A DNA stretch of 64,000 nt from Pseudomonas sp. GM78. GTDB taxonomy: Bacteria; Pseudomonadota; Gammaproteobacteria; Pseudomonadales; Pseudomonadaceae. Below are positions 48,657-57,220 of this stretch, piece by piece. Position 1 is the stretch's first letter. Every line of letters starts with the position of its first letter. The translations under genes were made by a program, and so were the position numbers. The notes under the pieces are model-generated. The model saw only the letters and a list, made by a program, of their open reading frames with translations. It made no database searches and had not been told where the DNA came from. The DNA lies in the NCBI RefSeq assembly GCF_000282475.1, contig NZ_AKJF01000064.1:1-64000 (forward strand), read 5' to 3'.

Positions 48657-49451
48657 ATGTCCAGGAACGGTCCTTTCGCCCTGTTGTTTCATACCCTGGT
48701 GGTGCTGTTCATGCTCGCGCCGCTGGTGGTGGTGTGCCTGGTGGCCTTCACCCCGGAGAACACCCTGAGCCTGCCCACCACCGAGTTTTCCCTGCGCTGG
48801 TTCCGCGCGGTGTTCGAGCGCGCCGATTTTGTCGATGCGTTCTACAACAGCCTGATCCTGGCGTTCAGCGCAGCGACCCTGGCGACCCTGGTTGCGGTGC
48901 CGGCGGCACTGGCAATCACCCGTTTCGAATTTCCCGGCCGGGATTTTCTCAACGGCCTGTTCCTGTCGCCGATCATCATTCCGCACCTGGTGCTGGGTGT
49001 GGCGCTGTTGCGTCTGTTCGCCTTGCTGGGGGTCAACGGCAGTTTCGCCTGGCTGATCTTCGCCCATGTGCTGGTGATCACGCCGTACGTGCTGCGCCTG
49101 GTGCTGGCCTCGGCCATCGGCCTGGACCGCAGCGCCGAGCACGCCGCGCAATCCCTCGGTGCCGGGCGCTTCACGCTGTTCCGCCAGATCACCTTGCCGA
49201 TGATCCTGCCGGGGGTGGCCGGTGGCTGGCTGCTGGCGTTCATCAACAGTTTCGATGAGGTCACGCTGTCGATCTTCGTCACCTCGCCGGCCACGCAAAC
49301 CTTGCCGGTGCGCATGTACGTGTACGCCACCGAATCGATCGATCCGATGATGGCGGCGGTGTCGGCGCTGGTCATTGCGCTGACCGCCGTCACCATGATT
49401 CTGCTTGACCGGGTCTATGGCCTGGATCGGGTTCTAGTGGGCAAACAATGA
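48657..49451 (+). CDS. ABC transporter permease 2 (PotC-like)
   Basis: The 264-aa protein has about six membrane helices and the loop EHAAQSLGAGRFTLFRQITL. PotC/YdcV type. It starts six bases after permease 1, and the ferredoxin-like subunit follows seven bases after its stop. Confidence 0.92.
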   Translation: MSRNGPFALLFHTLVVLFMLAPLVVVCLVAFTPENTLSLPTTEFSLRWFRAVFERADFVDAFYNSLILAFSAATLATLVAVPAALAITRFEFPGRDFLNGLFLSPIIIPHLVLGVALLRLFALLGVNGSFAWLIFAHVLVITPYVLRLVLASAIGLDRSAEHAAQSLGAGRFTLFRQITLPMILPGVAGGWLLAFINSFDEVTLSIFVTSPATQTLPVRMYVYATESIDPMMAAVSALVIALTAVTMILLDRVYGLDRVLVGKQ

Positions 49452-49458
49452 GGGCGCC

Positions 49459-49749
49459 ATGGCTCTGCTGAAACGACTGGCCGAAGGCGACCGCCCGGCC
49501 CTGGACTTCACCCTCGACGGGCAACCGGCCAGCGGCCTGCTCGGCGACACCCTGTTGACGGCGGTGCTGAGCTGCGACGAACACCTGCGCGGCAGTGACT
49601 TCAGCGCCGAACCCCGCGCCGGGTTTTGCCTGATGGGCGCCTGCCAGGATTGCTGGGTGCGCCTGGGCGATGGGCGTCGGGTGCGTGCGTGCTCGACGCT
49701 GCTTGAAGCCGGGCAGAACATCAGCCGCGAACCGGGGCGCTCGATATGA
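49459..49749 (+). CDS. [2Fe-2S] subunit of an HcnABC-like dehydrogenase (HcnA-like)
   Basis: The 96-aa protein has the ferredoxin-like fold of HcnA/OoxX-type subunits: ALDFTLDGQPASGLLGDTLL and the cluster ligands CLMGACQDC...AC (spacing C-x4-C-x2-C-x10-C). It should carry electrons between the two flavoprotein subunits encoded downstream. A REP doublet separates it from the next gene. Confidence 0.87.
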   Translation: MALLKRLAEGDRPALDFTLDGQPASGLLGDTLLTAVLSCDEHLRGSDFSAEPRAGFCLMGACQDCWVRLGDGRRVRACSTLLEAGQNISREPGRSI

Positions 49750-49777
49750 ACATCCATTCAAACTGCAGAAACCAAAT

Positions 49778-49875
49778 CCCCTGTGGGAGCGAGCCTGCTC
49801 GCGATGACGGCGAAACATTCAACAGATGTGGTGGCCGACAGATCGCTATCGCGAGCAGGCTCGCTCCCACAGGGG
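49778..49875. repeat. REP doublet inside the HcnABC-like operon
   Basis: Perfect 28-bp arms at 49778-49805 and 49848-49875 (core GTGGGAGCGAGCCTGCTCGC) between the first and second oxidase subunit genes. Confidence 0.9.
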
Positions 49876-49903
49876 TTCAGCGGCGTTCACATATGAGGTG
49901 CGC

Positions 49904-51259
49904 ATGAAGCCTGTGGTCATCATCGGCGCCGGCCCCGCCGGTATTCGAGCCGCACAAACCCTGGTCGCCCACGGTGTGCGTCCGGTGCTGGTGGACGAAT
50001 CCGCACGCGGTGGCGGGCAGATCTATCGACGCCAGCCGGACAACTTCAAGCGCTCGCCGGTCAAGCTGTATGGCTTTGAAGCGCGCAAGGCCAGCGCCCT
50101 GCACCAGACCCTCGACGAGCTGCGCGAGCAGATCGATTACCGTCCCGACACCCTGGTGTGGAACGCCGAGGACGGTGCCCTCGACACCTTGCACGATGGG
50201 CGTGCCGCGCGGCTGGAGTTTTCCCGGGTGATCGTCGCCACCGGCGCCACCGACCGAGTTCTGCCGGTGCCGGGTTGGACCCTGCCCGGCGTCTACAGCC
50301 TTGGCGCGGCGCAGATCGCCCTGAAGTTCCAGGGCTGCGCCATTGGCGAGCGCGTGGTGTTCGCCGGCAGTGGTCCGCTGCTGTACCTGGTCGCCTATCA
50401 ATACGCCAAGGCTGGCGCCAACGTGGTCGCGGTGCTCGACAGCTCGCCCTTCAGCGCCCAGGCCCGTGCCCTGCCCGGCCTGCTGGCGCAACCGGGCACG
50501 TTGGCCAAAGGCATCTATTACCGAGGCTGGCTGACCGCACATGGCATCCCGGTGCATCAGGGCGCGACCTTGAATCGCATTGATGGCCAGCGACGTGTGC
50601 AGTCGCTGACGTGGTCCAATGCCAAAGGCCAACACCGGTTGGACTGCGACGCCGTCGCCTTCGCCCACGGCCTGCGCAGTGAAACCCAACTCGCCGACCT
50701 GCTCGGCTGCGAATTCGCCTGGAACCCGCTCAACCGCGCCTGGCTACCCACCCGTGACCCTGCCGGCCGCAGCAGTGTCGCCGAGGTGTACCTGGCCGGT
50801 GACGGTGCCGGCATCATGGGCGCCGACGCCGCGGAAATGGCCGGTGAGCGCGCCGCCCTGGCATTGCTTGAAGACATCGGTTACCTGATCCCCTCGCAAC
50901 GGCCCACACAGCTTGAACAGGCGCTGGAACGTATCGGTGATTTTCGTCAGGGGCTGGAGCGTGCCTTTGCCTTTCCCGAACACTGGGCTGCGGATGTCGC
51001 CGATGACGTCATGGTCTGTCGCTGCGAAGAAGTCCGCGCGGGAGATATTCGCCAGGTGGTGCGCGAGGGCCACTGGGAAATCAATCGGGTCAAGGCCCAT
51101 TGCCGGGTCGGCATGGGTCGCTGTCAGGGCCGGATGTGTGGTGCTGCGGCGGCGGAAATCATTGCCTGTCAAAGTCAGCGCGCCGTGTCCGACATCGGCC
51201 GGCTGCGGGCCCAGGCACCGATCAAGCCGCTGCCTTTTGGCCTGGAGATAGGAGCATGA
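49904..51259 (+). CDS. FAD/NAD(P)-binding alpha subunit with BFD-type [2Fe-2S] site (HcnB-like)
   Basis: The product is 451 aa from ATG 49904 (GAGGTG upstream). N-terminal FAD site VVIIGAGPAGIRAAQTL, a second dinucleotide site around VFAGSGPLLYLVAYQYAKAG, and a C-terminal BFD-like [2Fe-2S] domain with CRCEEVRAGDIRQVV and HCRVGMGRCQGRMC. This is the layout of HcnB, octopine oxidase OoxA and hydroxyproline dehydrogenase alpha subunits. It overlaps the next gene by four bases. Confidence 0.9.
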   Translation: MKPVVIIGAGPAGIRAAQTLVAHGVRPVLVDESARGGGQIYRRQPDNFKRSPVKLYGFEARKASALHQTLDELREQIDYRPDTLVWNAEDGALDTLHDGRAARLEFSRVIVATGATDRVLPVPGWTLPGVYSLGAAQIALKFQGCAIGERVVFAGSGPLLYLVAYQYAKAGANVVAVLDSSPFSAQARALPGLLAQPGTLAKGIYYRGWLTAHGIPVHQGATLNRIDGQRRVQSLTWSNAKGQHRLDCDAVAFAHGLRSETQLADLLGCEFAWNPLNRAWLPTRDPAGRSSVAEVYLAGDGAGIMGADAAEMAGERAALALLEDIGYLIPSQRPTQLEQALERIGDFRQGLERAFAFPEHWAADVADDVMVCRCEEVRAGDIRQVVREGHWEINRVKAHCRVGMGRCQGRMCGAAAAEIIACQSQRAVSDIGRLRAQAPIKPLPFGLEIGA

Positions 51260-52371
51260 TCGAAGTCGATGCAGTGATCATTGGCGGCGGCATCGTCGGG
51301 GCTTCGGCGGCGCTGTTTCTTGGCAAGGCCGGGCGCCGCGTGGCGTTGCTGGAGCGGGACTTTTGCGGGTCGCATTCCAGCGGTGTCAACTACGGCGGCG
51401 TACGTCGCCAAGGCCGTCCACTGTCGCAGTTGCCGCTGTCGCAACGTTCCCACGCCATTTGGGCGCAACTGCCACAGTTGATCGGCATCGACGGTGAGTA
51501 CCAACGCAGCGGCCACCTCAAGCTCGCTCGCAGCCTCGACGATTTACGCGCCCTGCAAAACTATGAAGTCAGCAGCCAGGGCTTCGGCCTCGAGTTGCAG
51601 GTACTTGATCGTAAGGAGTTGCGCGCACGTTTCCCCTGGGTCGGCGATGTCGCGGTGGGCGCTTCCTATTGCCCCGATGACGGGCACGCCAACCCACGGC
51701 TGGTCTCCCCGGCGTTCGCCCGGGCCGCACGGCACCACGGCGCGCAGGTGCATGAGCAATGCGCGGTCACCGCTGTGGACCACGACGGCCAGCGCTTTCG
51801 CGTACGCACGCAAACCGGTCTGGAGCTGCACGCGCCCTGGCTGTTGAACTGCGCCGGAGCCTGGGCCGGCAGCCTGGCCGCGCAGTTCGGCGAGCCGGTG
51901 CCGATGCATTCCGGGCACCCGGCAATGCTGGTCACCGAGCCCTTGCCACTGGTGATGGATGCCAGCACCGGCGTCGAGGGCGGCGGCATCTATGCGCGTC
52001 AGGTGGCACGCGGTAATTGCGTGCTGGGTGGCGGCCAGGGCTTTGCCCTTGACGATGCCCGCGCCCGCCCCGGTCAAGGCGCTGTATTGGAGATCCTGCG
52101 CCAGGCCGTCGAGCTCTACCCGTTTCTTGAGGGCGCCCAGGCGATTCGCACCTGGAGCGGCACTGAAGGTTACCTGCCCGACCGCCAGCCGGTGATCGGG
52201 CACAGCCGTACCCAGCCTGGTCTGTTGCATGCGTTCGGCTTTGCCGGCGCCGGTTTCCAGATCGGCCCGGCGGTGGGCCAGGCGCTCACCGAGATCATCT
52301 GTAGCGGCGCGTCAAAGACGCCGCTGGATGCGTTTTCCATCACCCGGTTTCACTCCATCTCCGTAGCTTGA
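51256..52371 (+). CDS. DAO-type FAD oxidoreductase beta subunit (HcnC-like)
   Basis: The product is 371 aa from ATG 51256. FAD site VDAVIIGGGIVGASAALFLG, then SSGVNYGGVRRQGR and a C-terminal HAFGFAGAGFQIGPAVGQ. In HcnABC-like complexes this subunit oxidises the amino or imino acid and passes electrons to the other two. The substrate is unknown; linkage to a polyamine-type importer suggests an opine, imino acid or secondary amine rather than glycine. Confidence 0.9.
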   Translation: MIEVDAVIIGGGIVGASAALFLGKAGRRVALLERDFCGSHSSGVNYGGVRRQGRPLSQLPLSQRSHAIWAQLPQLIGIDGEYQRSGHLKLARSLDDLRALQNYEVSSQGFGLELQVLDRKELRARFPWVGDVAVGASYCPDDGHANPRLVSPAFARAARHHGAQVHEQCAVTAVDHDGQRFRVRTQTGLELHAPWLLNCAGAWAGSLAAQFGEPVPMHSGHPAMLVTEPLPLVMDASTGVEGGGIYARQVARGNCVLGGGQGFALDDARARPGQGAVLEILRQAVELYPFLEGAQAIRTWSGTEGYLPDRQPVIGHSRTQPGLLHAFGFAGAGFQIGPAVGQALTEIICSGASKTPLDAFSITRFHSISVA

Positions 52372-52389
52372 TAGAGGAAGGTCGCGCCA

Positions 52390-53430
52390 ATGAATAACAT
52401 CAAACGCAGTGCACTGTTCTCCTGCCTGGGCGCCCTGCTCACGGTGACCCAGGCCCATGCCGAGCAGACGCTTTACCTGGGCATGAACGGTGGCACCATG
52501 GAGCGGCTCTACGCCGACAAGGTGCTGCCGGCCTTCGAGAAGGCCAACAACGTCAAGGTCGTCATCGTACCGGGCACCTCCGCCGATATCCTGGCCAAGG
52601 TCCAGGCCAGCAAGGGCAACCCGCAGATGCACGTGATGTTCCTCGACGACGGCATCATGTACCGCGCCATCGCCATGGGCCTGTGCGACAAGCTCGAGGA
52701 CAGCCCGACCCTGGCGCAGATCCCGGCCAAGGGCCGGATCAAGGACCAAGCGGTGGCCGTCAGCCTCGGCGTCACCGGGCTGGCCTACAACACGCGCCTG
52801 TTCAAGGACAAAGGCTGGAGTGCACCGACCTCGTGGATGGACATGGCCGATCCGCGTTTCAAGGACAAACTGGTGTTCCAGTCGATGGCCTCCTCCACCT
52901 TCGGCCTGCATGGCTTCCTGATGTTCAACCGGATCCAGGGCGGCAGCGAAACCGACGTCGACCCCGGCTTCAAGGCCTGGCCGAACACCGTCGGGCGTAA
53001 CGTGCTGGAGTACATTCCAAGCTCGGCGAAGATCTCTGAAATGCTGCAGACTGACGAAGCGGCGCTGTTCCCGCTGACGCCGACCCAGGTCACCGCCCTG
53101 AAGCTCAAGGGCATGCCGGTGGAATACGCGCAGCCGAAAGAAGGCGCGGTGGTGCTCAACGTGGCCGAATGCGCCATCGCCAACAACACCCAACCGGAAC
53201 TGGCGCAGAAACTTGCCGCGTTCCTGCTGACACCGGACGCTCAGGCTACTGCACTTGAGGACGGCGACCAGATTCCTTCCAACCCCAATACCCCGACCAC
53301 CGACCGTACCCGTGGCCAGGTCGAAGCGATGAAGCAGTACCTGGAGACGGCGATCGCGGTGGACTGGGACCAGGTCAACGAACAACGCCCGGCATGGAAT
53401 GCCCGTTGGAACCGGAGCATCGAACGGTAG
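52390..53430 (+). CDS. Periplasmic binding protein of the polyamine/opine-type transporter
   Basis: The 346-aa precursor has a signal peptide (MNNIKRSALFSCLGALLTVTQAHA) and a PotD-like two-lobed fold: MNGGTMERLYADKVLPAFEK, VVIVPGTSADILAKVQA and the C-terminal DWDQVNEQRPAWNARWNR. It is the last gene of the operon, after the three oxidase subunits, so transport and oxidation of one compound are probably coupled. Confidence 0.9.
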   Translation: MNNIKRSALFSCLGALLTVTQAHAEQTLYLGMNGGTMERLYADKVLPAFEKANNVKVVIVPGTSADILAKVQASKGNPQMHVMFLDDGIMYRAIAMGLCDKLEDSPTLAQIPAKGRIKDQAVAVSLGVTGLAYNTRLFKDKGWSAPTSWMDMADPRFKDKLVFQSMASSTFGLHGFLMFNRIQGGSETDVDPGFKAWPNTVGRNVLEYIPSSAKISEMLQTDEAALFPLTPTQVTALKLKGMPVEYAQPKEGAVVLNVAECAIANNTQPELAQKLAAFLLTPDAQATALEDGDQIPSNPNTPTTDRTRGQVEAMKQYLETAIAVDWDQVNEQRPAWNARWNRSIER

Positions 53431-53454
53431 GCGTCTAACCCAACCTAAACCCCC

Positions 53455-53532
53455 GTAGGAGCTGCCGCAGGCTGCGATCTTTTGATCTTTAAAAAGCAAC
53501 ATCAAAAGATCGCAGCCTGCGGCAGCTCCTAC
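53455..53532. repeat. REP doublet (CTGCCGCAGG type)
   Basis: Perfect 32-bp arms at 53455-53486 and 53501-53532, same family as 23269-23345, between the convergent binding-protein gene and tamB. Confidence 0.9.
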
Positions 53533-53548
53533 AGGGAAGGTGGCCTGG

Positions 53549-56500
53549 TCAGAAATCCCGCTTATAGAAGATATCCAACGAACTGGCCACGCCACCAGCC
53601 GCTTCAAGGTAGACCTTCTTGCTCAGCTTGTAGCGCAAGGCAATGGTGTTGGCCGGTTCGAACACACCGACGCCATAACGCAGGCTGAGCTTCTCCGAAA
53701 GGTTGCCGCTGGCGACCACGCTGGTGGCGTTGCCACTGCCCTCGGTGTCGAGCTGGAAATCATCGATCCCCAGATTCTTCGCCAGGCTGCCGGTCACTCC
53801 GGAGCTGCCCATCAGGCCCAGGCCGAGCGCGGCCTGGGCGAGCATGTTGTTGTCTTCACCGTTGGTACTCAGCGGACGCCCCAGCACCAGATAGGACAAC
53901 GCCTGTTCCTGGGCCAGGGCCGGTTCCGAGAAAATCTGCGTGGTCGGTTGCTCGGCGCTGCCACTCAAGCGGATGCCGGCGATCACATCGTCGGTCTGGC
54001 GAATCGCTTCGATGTCCAGGTAGGGCTGGTCGATGGGACCTGCGAACAGCAACCGCGCCCGGCGCACCGTCAGCCGCTGGCCGTAGGCGCGGTACCGGCC
54101 GTCGTTGAGCCATAGCTCACCACGGGTGTCCATGTTGTCACCGATGTGCACATGCCCCTGCACTTTGGCGGTCAGGCCAAACCCGGCAAAGCTCAGCTGG
54201 TCTTCGCCGACCACCACATCGATGTCCATTTTCATCGCCAGGGGCGGTTTGCCCTCCTCGGTTTGCTGCCCGACGATCACCGTGTCATCGGACACTTTTA
54301 CCGTCGATGGCGGCAACTCGCGAATGGTGATGTCCCCCTTGGGCACCCATACTTTGCCAGCGATGGCCAGTTCATCACCCTTCATCGAGATTTTCAGGTC
54401 CGGCGCCACTTCGACCTTGGCGTAAGGTTCGACGCTGACCGGCAACTGCGAGCCCTTGAGCGCCAGGTCCACCACCAGCGCCTGGCCCCAGGCGATGTTG
54501 CCGTTGAGGCTGCCCTGCCCGGTCTTGCCGCTTTTCCAGCCGCCGTTGAGCTGCACGGATTCACCGGCGATCAGCGCCTGCAATTGCAGCGCTTGAATCT
54601 CCATCGGCAACTCGGCACCGGACACCTCGCCGTCGCTGAGCAACAGATTGCCATTGACCTGCGGCGCGAGCAGGCCACCGGCAATCGTGCCGCTGCCATT
54701 CAAGCGACCGGACAGTTTCTCGACCATGGGTACAAACGGCCGCGCCACTGACAGATCCAGGCCATTCAAGCGGAATGTACCGGTCAGCGGCTTGTTCTTC
54801 GGCAGCGGGTTGATCTGTGCCTGCACGTTCAATTCGCCGAGCTTGCCGCCGACGAAATTCAGCTCGCTATCGATGCGCTTGGGCGTCAGCTGGCTGGTGA
54901 GTTTCAGGGTCTGGTACGGAAAGTCCAGCCACTGATCTTTCTCGCGCACGCGCAACGTGCCGCCGCTGGCATCGATGCTGATCACACCATTCGGGCCGCT
55001 GGCCGGCAGGTCCAGTTGCACGTCGGCGTTGAGCCGGCCTTGCCAGGCGAAATCCTTCGGAAGCCACTGTGCAAGGCTGTCGATAGGGAACTGCTTGAGG
55101 TGATAACGCAGCTTCGGCTCGGGCATCAGGCGCTGGTCTTCACCGCACAGACTGGCCGGGCCAGACGCCCAGCAATGGGCGCCGAAATTGATTTTTCCGT
55201 CCGCCAGGCGTTCCAGCTTAGCCGGCCCTTGCAGCTTCCAGTCCTGGCCACCGGCCTGGATATCGCCGCTGGCCAGGCGCCCGCGCCAGTTGCCCTTGTC
55301 CAGTGCACCGTCGAGTCCGAGCGCGAGCTTGAGCTTGGGCCCTTGCAGGTCGAGGTTCAGCTTCTGGTTCCTGATGTCGCCCTGCCCGCTGGCGGTCAGC
55401 GTGCCCAGCGAGGTATCGCCCGCCTGGATACCGCTGCCCTTGAGGTCGATTTTCGCCCGTTGCGCGCTGTCGAGTGTCGCATCCAGGTTCAGGCTTTGCA
55501 GGCGATTGTCCTGGAAAGCCAGTTGCGTGCCCTGCAACCCGAGCTTGCCTTGCGGTGCCTTGAGCGTGCCGGCGACATCGACCCGGCCATTGACCTGGCC
55601 GCGCAATTGCGGCCAGAGCTGGGCCAGGCGCAGCAGCTTGATGTCGATCTGCCCGGTGAGTTTTTGTTGCAGGCTGCCCTTGCCATTGATGCTGTTGTCG
55701 CCGAGGCGAATCTGCAGGGCATTCAGATTCCATTGCTCGCCACTGCCATCAGCCTTGGCTTGCAGGACGGCCGGCTGGCCACGCAGCTTGCCTTTCAGAT
55801 CCAGGTCGGCGCTCAGGCTGAGCTTTTCGTTCTTCATCTCGCCTTTGCTGCGCAACGGTCCGGCCAGGGTACCCGGCAGTTCCGCGACCCAGTACGCCGG
55901 GTCGATCGCAGAAAGATCCAGCGCGGTGTCCCAGGCGATGCCGTCGGCGAATTGCAGGTTCAGGTGCCCTTCGGCCTTGCCCTGCCCGGCGACCAGCTGG
56001 ATCTGTTGCAGGTAGATTTTCGTCAGGTCGCCGGCGAACGGGCTGGTCAGGCTGAACGCCCCGGCCGGGCCATCCAGCGCGGCATCGAAGTGACCCAGGT
56101 ATTTGCCGTCGGTGTAGGAGACATCACTATTGAAGCTGCGCAGGGCCACTTGGGGTTCGTCGATCAGCGGATAGAGACGGTGCCACGGGAAATCCAGCCA
56201 GGCGATTTTGGCATCAGCGCTCAGGCCCTTGCTCCAGTCCAGTTGGCCGGTGAGCTTGAGGCTTTGCTTGTCGTTGGCGGTCAGGTCCAGGGCGGCGATC
56301 TGCGCGCCGTTGGCGTCGACCTTGCCTTGCAGCGCCAGCGCGACCGGGCCTTGCTCGGCCGGCAGCGTGGCCTTGCCGGCTAGTTGATAACCATTTTTCA
56401 GGTCACCGGCACCCGTCAGTTCAAGCTGATTGAGCGTCAGGGTGTCGGGTAAATCGGCGCTGGGTTTGAAGCCGTCAGCGGTGATGCGCAGCGTGGCCGG

Positions 56501-57220
56501 CAGGTTTTCCACCAGGGGTTGCAGCTGGCCGGTCAGTTGCCCATTGAGATAGCCGCTGCTGTCGGCTTTCAGGTTCAGGGTCTTGAGCAGGTCGCCATCG
56601 ACCTTCAACGCCAGCGCCCAAGGTCCGCTGCCAGGTGCCGGCAGGGTCAGCTTGCCTTCGGCCTTGAGCGGCCAGTTGCCTGTCGGTTGCAGCAGGCCGG
56701 ACAGGTTCAGGCTCAGCTCATCGCGCTGCAATTGCACCGAGTCGATCTGCAAGCCGTTGGCAGTCCAGTGTGCCGCCAGTTGCAAGCCCTTGAGTTGTTC
56801 GCTGCCGTTGAACAGCAGGCTGCCAACCTGGATATCCCCCAGTTCGAGCGCCAGGGGCAGCTTCAAGTCAGGAAGACTGATCGGCCCACTGCTCTCTTCC
56901 TCCTCGCCGGGCGGCAATTGCAGGCTGACCCGATCTGCTTTTAATTGCTCAATGCACAAGGTCATGCGCGTCAGGCACAGCGGCGACCAGGCGAAGATGA
57001 CTTTATCCAGTTCGACCCGACTGGTGTCTTGCTGCCACAACACATGGTTGGCGCTCCACTGTCCGCCCAGGCGCCCCTGGAAATTGTCCAGGCTCAAGCC
57101 CGGCACAAACCCGAGCGCCCAGCGACTGCCCGTTGCTGTGCCCAGCACCGTGGTCAGTATCAAGACCACCAGCAGCAACAGCGTCAGAACGGCCAGCAGT
57201 GTTATTTTCAAGCCACGCAT
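53549..57220 (-). CDS. tamB: Translocation and assembly module inner-membrane protein TamB
   Basis: Very large bridging protein (1223 aa) with an N-terminal membrane anchor (LLAVLTLLLLVVLILTTVLG), a long repetitive beta-rich middle that forms a hydrophobic groove across the periplasm, and the C-terminal DUF490 domain (VLGRPLSTNGEDNNMLAQAA through the end YKLSKKVYLEAAGG...FYKRDF). It acts with TamA in outer-membrane protein or lipid transport. Its ATG overlaps the tamA stop by one base. Confidence 0.95.
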   Translation of the reverse strand: MRGLKITLLAVLTLLLLVVLILTTVLGTATGSRWALGFVPGLSLDNFQGRLGGQWSANHVLWQQDTSRVELDKVIFAWSPLCLTRMTLCIEQLKADRVSLQLPPGEEEESSGPISLPDLKLPLALELGDIQVGSLLFNGSEQLKGLQLAAHWTANGLQIDSVQLQRDELSLNLSGLLQPTGNWPLKAEGKLTLPAPGSGPWALALKVDGDLLKTLNLKADSSGYLNGQLTGQLQPLVENLPATLRITADGFKPSADLPDTLTLNQLELTGAGDLKNGYQLAGKATLPAEQGPVALALQGKVDANGAQIAALDLTANDKQSLKLTGQLDWSKGLSADAKIAWLDFPWHRLYPLIDEPQVALRSFNSDVSYTDGKYLGHFDAALDGPAGAFSLTSPFAGDLTKIYLQQIQLVAGQGKAEGHLNLQFADGIAWDTALDLSAIDPAYWVAELPGTLAGPLRSKGEMKNEKLSLSADLDLKGKLRGQPAVLQAKADGSGEQWNLNALQIRLGDNSINGKGSLQQKLTGQIDIKLLRLAQLWPQLRGQVNGRVDVAGTLKAPQGKLGLQGTQLAFQDNRLQSLNLDATLDSAQRAKIDLKGSGIQAGDTSLGTLTASGQGDIRNQKLNLDLQGPKLKLALGLDGALDKGNWRGRLASGDIQAGGQDWKLQGPAKLERLADGKINFGAHCWASGPASLCGEDQRLMPEPKLRYHLKQFPIDSLAQWLPKDFAWQGRLNADVQLDLPASGPNGVISIDASGGTLRVREKDQWLDFPYQTLKLTSQLTPKRIDSELNFVGGKLGELNVQAQINPLPKNKPLTGTFRLNGLDLSVARPFVPMVEKLSGRLNGSGTIAGGLLAPQVNGNLLLSDGEVSGAELPMEIQALQLQALIAGESVQLNGGWKSGKTGQGSLNGNIAWGQALVVDLALKGSQLPVSVEPYAKVEVAPDLKISMKGDELAIAGKVWVPKGDITIRELPPSTVKVSDDTVIVGQQTEEGKPPLAMKMDIDVVVGEDQLSFAGFGLTAKVQGHVHIGDNMDTRGELWLNDGRYRAYGQRLTVRRARLLFAGPIDQPYLDIEAIRQTDDVIAGIRLSGSAEQPTTQIFSEPALAQEQALSYLVLGRPLSTNGEDNNMLAQAALGLGLMGSSGVTGSLAKNLGIDDFQLDTEGSGNATSVVASGNLSEKLSLRYGVGVFEPANTIALRYKLSKKVYLEAAGGVASSLDIFYKRDF

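Noticed and set aside
49459-52371. Direct assignment as hydrogen cyanide synthase hcnABC
   Set aside because: The subunit types match, but an upstream and downstream polyamine-type transporter and an IclR regulator are not part of hcn operons, and the REP between subunits 1 and 2 is atypical; an opine or imino-acid oxidase is more likely.
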